Assembly (NCBI GenBank): GCA_022578605.1
Contig: MU394112.1
Coordinates: 1-64,000 of the forward strand
DNA from: Camillea tinctor
Taxonomy: Eukaryota > Ascomycota > Sordariomycetes > Xylariales > Xylariaceae
Length of the DNA stretch: 64,000 bases
Reading direction: 5' to 3'
Shown here: positions 34,727 to 44,935 of the stretch, piece by piece
Layout of the letters: each line of letters starts with the position of its first letter
Position numbering within the stretch: position 1 is the stretch's first letter
Translations under genes and position numbers: made by a program
The notes under the pieces: model-generated
Database searches by the model: none
Told to the model about the DNA's origin: nothing
The model's input: the letters and a program-made list of their open reading frames with translations, nothing else

Positions 34727-35647
34727 AGGGAGAGTCGGAAGTCTGCTTTGGTCCATGTGCCCAAAACCTACCGTCCTTTACCAAATTCCCCAAGCCAGGG
34801 CTACGAGAAGGCCCGGTTCCAGCACCAAGGGTTCCTACCGCGATGGGGGGCTTTATTGGTACCGCTATTTGTGGCTGTCGGGGATGCGATCCCCGTAAGA
34901 AATTCCCAAGCGCCTTTACCTCCTTTTTCTCGGATCGCAGAGCGTATTCTACGGTGGTTCGCCTGTTAGGTTGTAACATATTTTTGTCCCGCAACCTGAG
35001 ATGTTCTTCCTCTTCCCATCTCTTCTGGGCTTTCTTTTCGTCAGCCTGGCTAGATATAAGTTTCTTGCGCGCGTTCATCTCGTGGTCGTTTAACCATATA
35101 TTCGGGTTTTCTCCGAGAGGTCTAGAGGGTCGATAGGGGGAAGTGGGATAGCTCAGAGCTGGAGAGCCCGGAGCCGGAGAGCTGGGCGCTGGTGATCCAT
35201 TTGTCCCGCTGCCTCCCGCTGCTGGGTTAGGTCCTGTCGTCGGGCTAGGAGGGGTGGCTGGCGAAGGAGACGACGGAAGGTTGCGAGGTGTAAAAGCCGG
35301 AGCGCCCCAGCTTCCACCTCCTGCTATCGGTCCACGGGGGCGGTTGGTCAACGCCGGGTTCGACCATCGGGGTGGGATGGAGTTATTGTCATTGAGGATA
35401 CGAGCGCTGGAGAAGGACTGGTGTCGCGGTTTGCAGAGTCTCGAGGAAAGAGACAGACGGCGTTGGCAGAATGCGCAGATTGAGATATCCCGCTGAGATG
35501 GGGAGGAGGGAGAAGAAGAGAAGATTCAAGTTAACTTATATGTTCTTTTATTTCTGTCTGGTTTTACCTTTTTTATGACTGGGAAAAATGAACAGTATAA
35601 AAAGAAGATCAATGAGAACTTACCCTCGATATCCTCCCTCTCAACAT
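31911..35647 (-). CDS. Mitochondrial translation initiation factor IF-2
   Basis: Three exons: 35647-35624, 35492-32186 and 32086-31911, giving 1168 residues. The 8-codon first exon (MLRGRISR) splices in phase to [20 protein letters not shown], a plausible mitochondrial targeting start; the last intron restores [20 protein letters not shown]. After a disordered 450-residue linker and an IF2 N-domain, the GTPase domain starts near residue 635: G1 GHVDHGKT, switch [11 protein letters not shown]3 DTPGHAAF, G4 NKID. Domains II, III and IV follow ([59 protein letters not shown]). It places initiator tRNA on mitoribosomes using GTP. The linker contains a Pro-Ala then Thr-Ala repeat block. Yeast orthologue: IFM1. 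It is divergent from the membrane-protein gene at 36549. Confidence 0.95.
34597..34725. repeat. Trinucleotide/hexanucleotide array inside the IF2 coding region
   Basis: Repeats of AGCAGT (about 34597-34645) and AGGAGC (about 34686-34722) on the plus strand. Read on the minus strand they encode alternating Thr-Ala and Pro-Ala runs in the disordered linker of IF2. All units are a multiple of three, so length changes keep the frame. Confidence 0.9.
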
Positions 35648-36548
35648 CCTGACAACCTCTGCTGGAAGCAGTACTGCAGCATTGAAGCGATACAGAAATA
35701 GAATACTAGTTTGCGCAGAAGGGAATGTGAGAAGAGGAAAAAAGCAGCAAAAAAAAAAAAAGAAGGTTATAGGTTATGACGAAAGCTGCAACGAATTTCG
35801 TGGGATGGATCTTTTACCCCCTGGTAGGTAAAGTACTACCTATAACTTAGTAGTACCTAGGTACATAGTAATCCAAGAAAAATTCAACGGGGCTACGGTG
35901 CGGACGGTACCGAGACTCCAAGTCTACCGGTCCGTCCACCGATATGCACCTAACTTAGAGCACCAGAAAGATGTACGATATGCCCTACCCCGCCCTGCCA
36001 TATGACGGAACATTAATAAGTACCTGATTCTACCTGCCTAAGTAGGTACTAGGTACCTAAAGTACTAGTGCTGCTAAGCCACATATGCAAAGAAGCTTAC
36101 CTAGCTTCAGCCACATTGTCATAAGGACAGCTGGAATACCAGGAAAGTCCCCGTCTTCGAACATTGAAACTTCCAGCATTGAACTGACTAATAGCCTTCA
36201 AGTTGATACCTACTTCCTACCTAGGGTAACTAGGTAACATTGAACCTTGTAATATTTTATTTATTTACTAGGTACTTACCTACTTACCTAAACTATTCAC
36301 CTCCTTTTTTTCACATCCTTCCCTCGCTGTCACTCGTTCTCCCATCACTCCCTCCTTCACTCATTTGACCTGCTTTTTATTCTCACACCAATCTCACTCC
36401 TCACCTCACATCACATCTACTCCTTCTCTCATAATCTCATAATTCTATCATCCTCGAGATTTCCTTCTCCTTTCTCTATCTAATACCAATTGTAGAAAAA
36501 AAAAGAGAAAGAGGAAAAGGAGAAATATAAGAAACAAACCTCCTCAAG
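35648..36548. promoter_or_regulatory. Divergent promoter region IF2 / membrane protein
   Basis: About 0.9 kb between divergent genes. It contains one exact TACCTAGGTA (35854-35863) and several near copies and halves (ACTAGGTACCTA near 36050; CTACCTAGGGTAACTAGGTAA near 36215-36236). The last 250 bp are C/T-rich (5' leader of the plus-strand gene). Confidence 0.5.
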
Positions 36549-37595
36549 ATGGCCCGGCAGAGAAACACGGCCACCAAGGCTACCAGCAGCAACAAGCCGC
36601 GCAAGGACACCGGCCCCCCCGCGCCCTACAAGCGGCCCCCGGAGGTCCTCGCCCCATTAATCTCCACCCTCGACGAGCGGCACGCCTACATCCTGCACGT
36701 GGACAACCAACCCGCCAGCTTCAAGCGCAACATCTTCCTCGTGCCCGTGGCCATGAACCTCGCGGTGGTGGGGCTCTTCCTCTGGCGGCTCTGGCGCGTG
36801 GGGCCGTACTACCTCAGCATCCTGGCCTCGGTGCTGGGGTACGCCAACGAAGCGACGTTCGTAGTCGCGGAGATGGAATGGTCGGAAATCACGCCGGTGG
36901 TGCTGCGCCGCGGCGCCACCTTCCTGCTCGACAGCCTGCTCTTCGTGTTTGTGTGGCCCTGGCCGTTCGACTTCTTCCTGCGGCGCGGCGAGCACGGCAA
37001 CCCGGCCATGTGGCGGTACAACGTGGGGTTCCGCGACCGCGAGGTGGTGGTGCGCCGCAGCCGCAAGTGGAGCGAGGCCATGGGCGACGTCGTCCACGAC
37101 GACACCTGCAAGAGCCTGTTCATGGCGCAGGTGGGCGCCGCCACCGCGCCGATGATCCTCGGCGAGAAGACGGGGTACGTGCTCATGAACGAGCATTGGG
37201 ACCTGGACTGGGCGGCCATGGTCGACGCGACGACCATGGTGGACCAGAAGATGGCGGCGCTCGTCGCGTTCACGCTCGTGGTGCTGGTGTTCCACGAGGA
37301 GTACGGCTGGCTCTGCGTCGACATGAAGGGGGAAGCGAGCTCGGTGGAGGACGCGCGGCGGCGCCAGGTTTTCGCGTTTAGGGACGCGCTGGCCGCCGTC
37401 GACAAGGACCACCTGTTCTACCGCTGGATCGAGATCATCCAGTTCGAGTCGTCCCAGCCCGGCGGCTTCGGTCCCGAGAAGCAGGAGAAGGCGGCGAAGG
37501 AGATCAGGGAGATGTTCCAGAAGGATGGTATCGACTTTGACCAGTTCTGGAAGGATAGCGTGGGCTCGGACTCGTCGCTGGGTCTTCAGGCTTGA
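36549..37595 (+). CDS. Conserved fungal multi-spanning membrane protein (unknown function)
   Basis: An intronless 348-residue gene; the ATG at 36549 follows a C/T-rich leader. The N-terminus is basic and disordered (MARQRNTATKATSSNKPRKD). Hydrophobic segments lie at about 60-80 (NIFLVPVAMNLAVVGLFLWR), 85-107 (PYYLSILASVLGYANEATFV), 122-143 (LLDSLLFVFVWPWPFDFFL) and 234-253 (MAALVAFTLVVLVFHEEYGW), so three or four membrane spans. The C-terminal 80 residues are soluble, charged and helical (EKQEKAAKEIREMFQKDGID). I do not recognise a named family or reaction. Coding GC is much higher than in neighbouring DNA, with strong G/C at third positions, which may mean high expression rather than transfer. 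Confidence 0.85.
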   Translation: MARQRNTATKATSSNKPRKDTGPPAPYKRPPEVLAPLISTLDERHAYILHVDNQPASFKRNIFLVPVAMNLAVVGLFLWRLWRVGPYYLSILASVLGYANEATFVVAEMEWSEITPVVLRRGATFLLDSLLFVFVWPWPFDFFLRRGEHGNPAMWRYNVGFRDREVVVRRSRKWSEAMGDVVHDDTCKSLFMAQVGAATAPMILGEKTGYVLMNEHWDLDWAAMVDATTMVDQKMAALVAFTLVVLVFHEEYGWLCVDMKGEASSVEDARRRQVFAFRDALAAVDKDHLFYRWIEIIQFESSQPGGFGPEKQEKAAKEIREMFQKDGIDFDQFWKDSVGSDSSLGLQA

Positions 37596-38183
37596 TTATA
37601 ATTTAATGAGAAGGGGGGTTAATACGTTGATAGGAAAAGAAAAGAGAGAGTCGTGGGAATGATATGGGATGGATTTGCATAGTTATAGAGTAATAGGCAT
37701 TGGAGGCGTTATTAAGTAAAGGGAAAAAAGCGCACGTATATTTTTGAGGCCCTTGTAAATCGAAGCTGTACTTTTTCCCCTCCCAAGGTTCCTCATTCCA
37801 AGGCCCTAATAATTTCCCCCCCTTTTGCGTCTCTCTTGAGCGATGGACGCGCATAGATTCTAGTACACTAAAATGGTTCGAGCCCGTATATTGATGGGAT
37901 ATTGATCATTTACGAAATGAATGAGTTGTATATTTTTCTTTTCTTTTTCCGTCTAATATCTGGTTAGAATCTACTACCATATAGATATTCTCAGTTCATC
38001 AGTAGCAAGTAGGTAACAAAAAATACGTATGATAGGCAAGTTATCCTACGCTGAACAAAAGGAAAATCTATGCGCCCTTCATACAACGAGATCGCAGCGA
38101 GTTAATGCCATCTTTCCCCTTAATGAGTGCAAGTATCCTGTTGTACTTTTAATGTGCTACTCGGCGTTGTCGAGTATATAGGG
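37596..38183. other. Convergent intergenic region
   Basis: About 590 bp between the 3' ends of the membrane-protein gene and the PDAP1-like gene. No feature was recognised; 37603-37854 is open on the minus strand but overlaps only 3'-flanking DNA and has no family signal. Confidence 0.55.
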
Positions 38184-39082
38184 TTATTTCTTTCCCTTCT
38201 TAGGCTTGGTACCAAGAGCAGCCTCGCGCTTCTTCGCTTCCTTGGCCTCGATCTCAGCCTTCCGAGCCTTCTCCTGAGCTTCTCTCTCTTCCTTTTCAGC
38301 CTTTTAAAAACCTCTCGTGTTAGCAGGTTGAATTGAGCTAGTTATTTTCAAGAGTAAAGTTAGATAACGTACCGCTTTGCGGGCAGCCTCGGCCTCTCTC
38401 TTCTCCCGAATGAGCCTCAGCCGAGCCATGTCAGCCTTGGCCTCGTCTGTCTTCCCGGCCTCGTGCAGCTTGCGGTAGCGTTCCTTGGCCTGCGCGGCCT
38501 CCATGGATTCCCGCTCTTTTCTGCTCATAGCGACTTTCTTGACGCCCTCGGTGATCTCCTCCACGTTGGGCTGGGCTTTGGTCATATTCCGCGAGGCCTT
38601 GGAGTGGTTCGGGTTGGCGGGCATGTCGTCATCCTCGCTCTCATCCTCCGAGTCTGTGGGCATGTCGCCGACCTGCACGGCACCCTTCTTCTTCTTGGCT
38701 ATAGCGGCCTCCTTCTGGGCTTTCTTGGCTTGTCTGCGCTCTTCTCTGCTCAACTCGGCTTGGGTTTGGTTGGAGGGGCCGGCATCGGATTCCTCGTCGG
38801 AGTCGTCCTCGTCAGAATCCTCTTCGCTGCTATCCTCTTCCTCGTCTTCGTTCTTCTGGGCTTCTTCGCTCCACATGCTCACTTCGTTGCCATCTGCATC
38901 GAGGGGCCGGAGATCTCTGGAGAAGTGCTTTCCGCCTGCAATCGTTCCGCAGTTAGATTTTTTTTTTTTTATAAAAAAAAGGCAGAGGTAGGAGAATAGA
39001 TTTGTTAATTACCTCCGCGGGTGAACTTCTTGAACTTCCCACCACGACCACGGGAGTTCCCTCCAGGCGCTCTGCTCGACAT
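38184..39082 (-). CDS. PDAP1/PP28-like casein-kinase-substrate phosphoprotein
   Basis: Three exons: 39082-39013, 38935-38373 and 38300-38184, 249 residues. The first exon encodes [20 protein letters not shown] and splices to [20 protein letters not shown]. An acidic Ser-Glu-Asp block (about 50-75; likely CK2 sites) is followed by [20 protein letters not shown] and by [20 protein letters not shown] then [20 protein letters not shown]. These match the PDAP1 family core (human 28-kDa heat- and acid-stable phosphoprotein). A basic coiled tail ends TKPKKGKK. The family is linked to RNA and ribosome-associated roles, but its precise function is unsettled. Confidence 0.9.
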
Positions 39083-40431
39083 GATGGTGGCTTGTATGGA
39101 TTGTAGATGGGACGGTGGGGCAGTTTCTGTTGGTAAGCTTCCTAAGATATAGTCAAGCGTAAAACCCGATTTTTAAAAGACGCCTATTGTGGTGTTGTCA
39201 CTATTTTATAAGAGATGTAAAAAGGTCGAACAAAAAGATGACATGTGCAGCATGTGCCTTTGTATTTTGTAGGAGGGGCAAAAAGGCAAAGCTTATGTCT
39301 GAACCAAGTCAATGTCTAGTAAAACAGTCAGAATGGTTGGATGGCTTGCAATTTAGCGGGGTAGATTATTTCGAGGGAGTCACCATTGGCCGCCTGACCT
39401 GACTCGATTTGTGCCCCGCCACCACCGCGAAGGTACCCAGGAACGAGCTAACCTTAATAGTACTATAGTGGCAGATGGTAGGTTCATGTTAGCGCAACTT
39501 GAGGTGAGCTATTAGAGTTGACCCACCGTGTCGTTGCAGGAAGAAAAAGGCTCCGAGTTTCCGCTGAGTGGATCTTCCAATGTGGGTCCACTCTAACCTC
39601 TTAAATTTTACCAAAACCTTTTCTCTATTTTCCTTTCTTCCTTTTCTCTTCTTTTTTTCCTCATCATAAAACACATTCCTCCATATTCACTCTGGCTTTT
39701 GTCAACTCTTTCGAGTTCAATGGCAGGTCTTGGAGGGGAAACTGGAGGATAGAGGAATATTTTATTTTCGATTACTTACCCTCTGGCCCGTTGCGGAGTT
39801 TTCTCTGCCGTTGGGTACCGGAGAAATTATCGTATCGAGACATACCTTCGTCGCCTTACCCGATCATGTTAAGCCATCGACTTTAAGAAGATACACCAAG
39901 GGGGATATCAAACGTAGCACCTGGGTATTGAAATAATGAATTGAACAATCATGCGCGCAACGGGATCATCGATCGGACCAGGACCTTTAATGTCTCAAAA
40001 TCACCACCATTTCTGTGCTATTCATGAACACTAGCCGCCCACCGTAGATGGGTTTGACATCAGATTTCAAGCACAGGAAGAGTCCTATGTCATCATCGGA
40101 CTCAAATAAGACGTCTCAAATGATAACAATCCCTTTTGTCTGCTGAAGACAGGTTCAATGTGAGTGATAGACCGGGACCAGCCCTTCTGAGGAGTTGTTT
40201 AGTACAGCCAGACGTAGACAGAATGCAACGGGATGTATCAAGGTTTTGAAATAAATAAGAGATCTTGTAGAATAGAGTGAAATCAAGAGCCGGTAGTTAC
40301 TCCTGGATATCCTGTCTTGTTCCTAATATTTTCAAGGTCGCGTCCATGACCGACAACCCAGAGACCCCATCACAAAGCTTCAGGGACACGATACATAAGT
40401 CAACGAACTTCTTGATATGACGCTCATAGGG
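39083..40431. other. Gene-poor intergenic region
   Basis: About 1.3 kb with only short unsupported frames (39187-39402, 39730-39936). It forms the left part of a 4.9-kb stretch that holds relics and a tRNA but no intact protein gene. Confidence 0.5.
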
Positions 40432-40530
40432 AAGATAATTATCATTGTTCCCCGCGCTTTTGGCTGGAAATTCGTGAACAACCGCATACTAGCCAACCAC
40501 TTTGTAGATAGGGGCGCATATAATGTCTAA
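40432..40530 (+). pseudogene. Dienelactone hydrolase-like fragment (relic)
   Basis: In the plus frame this segment reads KIIIIVPRAFGWKFVNNRIL, then ANHFVDRGAYNV and a stop. That matches the start of the dienelactone hydrolase (DLH) domain, where an IVVxPDxFGW strand precedes NNRILADHYAxxG. The upstream frame (about 40384-40431) also has a stop where the family usually has TYV, and the family Asp after VP is changed to Arg. No catalytic Cys/Asp/His region is readable downstream. The fragment is therefore a decayed copy. DLH proteins hydrolyse dienelactones and other small esters in aromatic catabolism. Confidence 0.6.
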
Positions 40531-41930
40531 GATCCTCCCCTGCGAGAACACCATGTTGTAACATAATAGGTTGTTGATCATGTCCCGGGTCATGTCGCTT
40601 CTGAGTCTATGCTTGAGACTACTCAAGTACCCATCGTATCAGAGAATTACCTAGCTAGGCCGTCAGTAGAAGCCAGTAAGAATTTGAGAGTTTGGTACCT
40701 ACGCTACTATCTCAAGAAGCACACTTGCTAAAACTGATATCGTACCGTGTCATACCCCTAGCAACCCTCTCTTCCGCGTCGTAGTTTATGATTTGATCCC
40801 CTTTAACAAGAACACTAGGTATGATTCTCCCTTCATTTCCCCCGTCATCATCTCCTTCTTTAGGCTCTCTTCTCCCCATTCCTATCAGCGCCGCAGGCTT
40901 CTTGTGGATGAGACAACAATTATATGGTATCATTTGCTATATATCGATGTTGGAAATACAAATGAGATGATTACAGATTGGCTCTTATTCTTCCCACTAG
41001 GTTAAAAAATAATAGTAATGATTTATTAATGAGAGGTTTGATAAGTTAATATAATTCTGTGAAACATAATGTCTTTTTTATTCGTGTACCTAATATAGAT
41101 CAGAGATCCAAATATTAATCTAAGCCACTTGTTGCTTCGGTCTCTTTTATGGGTACAAAGTCCTTCCTATACATCGTACTAGCTAAAGTTACATATGTTT
41201 CTTTTTCAGAGTTAAGATAACACACAAGAATATCCATACATACCTAGGTACATGACAATAAAATCAGACTGCTTACAGTTCATTTCGTCTCTACGATCAA
41301 ACATGTTTATAATCTAGAATCTTCACTTTTTCTTCATGTATTTACAATACTCACCGTGGCTATTTCACCAATCCGTAACTCAACTATTTATTGAAGAAGA
41401 TTCGAGAACAAGAAGTGCTCCTCGCCCAAATGCGCATCAATTGTTTCTATCGTATCCAATAATAAATATATTGGACCCTTTGAAGTGGAAAAACAAGATT
41501 CCATAGAGATTTAGGTATATTATATGGTATGCCGGCTTGGGCACTTATATTCCCATAATGATATTATACTTCTTAGATGATAGATTTATAAAAGTCACTC
41601 TTCCCACCTTCACGCCCCCCCCTTTTCTAGTTTAGCCTTCAAATCTATACAACAAGCGACACTCAATCGTGTGCCCATATCATCCATATCGAAGTGCTTC
41701 GCCTCCCATTTCTCTGGTTTCCCACGCAGCTTTCCTTGCGTAACTCAGCTTGGAGGGCTAATAGGTTCCACATCTAAGTCCACGTGTAGTGTAAAAGAAA
41801 TTTCTCTTCACTCACACGCCCCGCCCCACAGCAGACTTACGTTCAAAGAAAAAAGAATTTATGATAGCAAAGAAAACCTCTTGACTGGGCTATGCTATGT
41901 ATGTATGGTTAAAATTAGGTAATACATCAA
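40531..41930. other. Intergenic, includes one TACCTAGGTA palindrome
   Basis: No intact gene. The palindrome sits at 41241-41250. The region just before the tRNA is AT-rich; 41671-41922 is open but shows no family signal. Confidence 0.5.
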
Positions 41931-42038
41931 TCCGAATTGGTGTAGTGGCTAACATTTGACGCTCTCAAGTTGCTGGTCCCTGAAGCTAGCTCGTTGAATA
42001 GATCCGTCAAGCCCGGGGTTCGATTCCCCGATTCGGAG
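41931..42038 (+). tRNA. tRNA-Glu (anticodon CTC) with 36-nt intron
   Basis: The acceptor arm TCCGAAT (41931-41937) pairs with ATTCGGA (42031-42037), followed by discriminator G. The D arm reads TGTAGTGGCTAACA. The anticodon stem TGACG (41957-41961) pairs with CGTCA (42005-42009). The loop reads C-T-CTC-A then C after removal of an intron at 41968-42003, placed one base 3' of the anticodon as is canonical for nuclear tRNA introns. The T arm CGGGG-TTCGATT-CCCCG is perfect. T-rich stretches follow. Confidence 0.92.
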
Positions 42039-42670
42039 TTCCTAGACTAAACCTTTAATTTCTTTTGCCTTTCCTGACTTTTATTTCCTTCCCCTATTCA
42101 CCTTTTTGTCCCTTAACTCTTTTTTTTATTTTCTTTTTATTTGCTAGTCCAAATGGCTTGACTGTTGTCTGTTCAACTTATTGAATAAGATGCAGAATAC
42201 TATTTGACCCCTCTTTTATATCTGCGTACTTCTTACACATTAATTATAGGCCACATGTACGTGGCACTACGGAGCTAGGAGCCCAGTTTCAATATTCTGG
42301 GTAATAGTTAATAGACTAACGTGATATTTATGCAGTACCTACCTAACTGACCTACCAACATTAGGTACGTTCGGGGACAAGTTCAGAAACCTGCACACTA
42401 TTGCTTAACGCTACTACTACATCGGTGCGGTTCAGTAGGCTAAAGTGATGAATCTCGAAATATAACTGCTACCTACATGTATATTATCTATCCACGCTAA
42501 TTAGATGGACGAAACTATCAACTCTACAACGCTGACGGATTAGTTTTGAATACATGATGTTCGCAGAACAACACAGCGATTACTTAAGTATTTGCTTAGT
42601 CCAACCATCATGATGTTCAACGCAGAATATCGTTTCGTTGGATGATAGGAGTGCATCGGTTAGAAATGGC

Positions 42671-43080
42671 GCTGACGCTACCGATTCACCGACACAGGCA
42701 CGAATTTTATGGAGGAGGCAAATGCAAACTACATGGATGCCACGCTGCTACGACTGACAAACACGCTGCACAGGAACGTGGCTATGCTGTCTAAGGACAG
42801 GCTGAACGGGTTTCTGGTGGTAGGATATGCGATGGATAAGTCGGGCGTGTGGCTCATGCATTATCATGTAAACCCCTTCATAGATGAATAAGCACATTAC
42901 CTATAATATACTTAGTTAGGTTCTGAATTCCTTACAGATGGGGTTCGGAACGCTGACCTTTGGTGGATCGGCAGGCACATGTCTCAGGGATTTGGGCTCC
43001 AGGTTATCGAGCGTGAGGCGGATATTTCACAGTCCTACGATGTCGGTAGCCTTAGCTTGGTATGCGGAAACCAGGGCTAA
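42671..43080 (+). pseudogene. Laccase-like multicopper oxidase C-terminal relic
   Basis: Three broken pieces of a multicopper oxidase lie in order. Piece one (42681-42710) reads PIHRHRHEFY, a damaged HPxHLHGHxF copper motif. After a frameshift, piece two (42709-42867) ends RNVAMLSKDRLNGFLVVGYA then MDKSGVWLMHYH, where the family has RRDxAMLP and DNPGVWLMHCH; the type-1 copper ligand Cys is Tyr. A GTAAAC donor-like site follows. Piece three (42967-43080) reads IGRHMSQGFGLQVIEREADI and runs to a TAA; in the family this follows HCH as HIxWHxxEGFGLQ. The missing Cys, the frameshift and the absence of the first two cupredoxin domains show it is dead. Laccases oxidise phenols outside the cell. Confidence 0.68.
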
Positions 43081-43939
43081 GAGTGTAAAAGGAATAAAAG
43101 TGATTCAAGAGGGTTCATGTATATCGGGGTTAAACGTACGTACCTACCAAGCTCATCTAGGTTATGTGTTTGCGTGGAAAGCAATCTGCACCCTCTCTGT
43201 GGTTTTCATCATTACAAACAATGAAAAGTTGCCCCTTTCCTGATGTATATGTTTGATTCATTCAGTCTCAATTATACTTGTCACATAACCTATATGGTCA
43301 ATAGATAGGTAATAGTAATAGGGGTTCGTGCTTTAGGAGGCTGGACTATTTCTGTTAGGTAAGACTCAGAGCTGATGAAGTTTTTGAGCCTATGTAATGC
43401 CTGATGATTCATTTAGAATAATATAAACACATTATTTATAAACTCCGGATAGGCGCATCAGTATGGATAGGTTGCTGGGTAATTTATGACTTCTTAAGAC
43501 TTATGAGACGCCCTGGTTAAGTAGAAGTATAGAGACTAGAAGGTATTCATGACTGGTGATTAGCTGTGTACGATGGAGATCACGTGTGGATAAGTAAGGA
43601 TGACTCAGCACAGTGTACCAAATGCCAAGTCTTATTCCATTCCTCCGACAGCTTCATTCATTGCAACTACCTGGGCACATGCAATTACCTCTCACTCACT
43701 CACTAGCCCTGGACCCTGGTTATTTTACTGATCGCACCATCTAACCTTCATGAAACCGAACCTCTTTTTCACTTGAACCTAAATTCGATGCACCTACCTG
43801 GAGAATATACCTACGTTTGAGTTGTAGGCAGTTAAAAGGAACACTAGGTACTTACATAACCAATTGAGCTACCTAGGTACCTAACATCACGTTATTACAC
43901 GCACCTAAACTACCTAATTAGGTACCTAACCTGGGTATT
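43081..43939. promoter_or_regulatory. Upstream region of the zinc-finger gene
   Basis: About 0.86 kb before the C2H2 gene. It has one exact TACCTAGGTA (43870-43879) just 61-70 bp upstream of the proposed ATG and two related sites (CACTAGGTACTTA near 43844; TTAGGTACCTAACC near 43918). Confidence 0.45.
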
Positions 43940-44935
43940 ATGAATAGAGCACAGGCCCGTGCCCAGGCCCCAGACGCGGTATGAGCTGAACCACCCCCCT
44001 CGCCTTTCTAGTATCTCCCTATAACCCTCCCCACTCTCGATACTATTTGAGTTGAAGCTCTCATACTTATGCACCCTGCACATGATATAGGAAAGTGACC
44101 GGTTTTCCAGCATTTCCGAGACATCCAATTCAGATAGATTAATTGAAAAAATACTGAGAAAACGGATGCATGAACATGAGCATGACCGTAAGCATGAGCG
44201 GACCAAGGCAACATTTGCGCCTGTCCAAGACCCAAAGCCGTCAACCTTCGACTCGACTGAGAACTCTGGTGGTAAATGGAGGTTAGTAAACACATCTTTA
44301 ACAAAATGATAGGTTACTTATAATTTGTATGATGTGTGCTCACTACTAACTTGCATCAAAGCCGGAAATCGCATGACCATGCGCCGTGTCTCTGCCCAGA
44401 CTGCGGAAAGGCCCTTAGCAGATTGGATTCGCTTATGAGACATAGGAAGCGAGTGCACGGCGTACGCAGCCGGCATTATTGCGACCGTCTCGAATGCGCA
44501 AAGCACCCTGGCTTCAGTCTGAGCGACAACCTGAGGCGCCATATGAAAATCTCACATGGCATTACCGTCGAAGGGGACGAGATTCAGCCGAACCATCGCT
44601 CTAGCCCAAGCAGTGGCCAGGTCGGTTCAGGGACGGCGGATTCTAAGTTCTCTTTTAATCAAGCCCAGCCAACCACCAAGGCATATGCATCATCTGCCTT
44701 AGCCCGGGGCGGCGGCGGCAGCGGAGAGCTGGCATCACCGCGGACTGCCGGATTAGATAACTTGGAGCTTCTTGACCGACAGGACTTAATCCAGAGACTA
44801 CGAGCCAAAGTAGACGAGTGCGAGAGGCTTGAAAAACAGTGCCAGGTTCTGCGTCTAGAGAGGGACGAATACGCCGAGGCGCTGGGCATGTCGGAGCAAT
44901 TCAGGAGGAAAGTGGAAGCCGAAAATCGCCGATAG
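43940..44935 (+). CDS. C2H2 zinc-finger protein with C-terminal coiled coil
   Basis: Three exons: 43940-43978, 44091-44281 and 44362-44935, 267 residues. Exon 3 is certain. Exons 1 and 2 were inferred from open frame and splice signals (GTATGA, GTTAGT donors; ACTAAC branch) and give a continuous protein (MNRAQARAQAPDA, then ESDRFSSISETSNSDRLIEK). Two C2H2-like fingers lie at about 86-145: CPDCGKALSRLDSLMRHRKR with VH, and YCDRLECAKHPGFSLSDNLR with RHMKISH. A Ser/Gly-rich linker leads to a helical coiled coil (about 210-267: DLIQRLRAKVDECERLEKQC). The layout fits a DNA-binding regulator that dimerises, but no target or named family is evident. Confidence 0.78.

Noticed and set aside
36657..37412. 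251-codon antisense frame and long shifted frames across the membrane-protein gene
   Set aside because: They are shadows created by very high GC3 in the real gene; compositions are His/Arg/Ala-biased and match no family.
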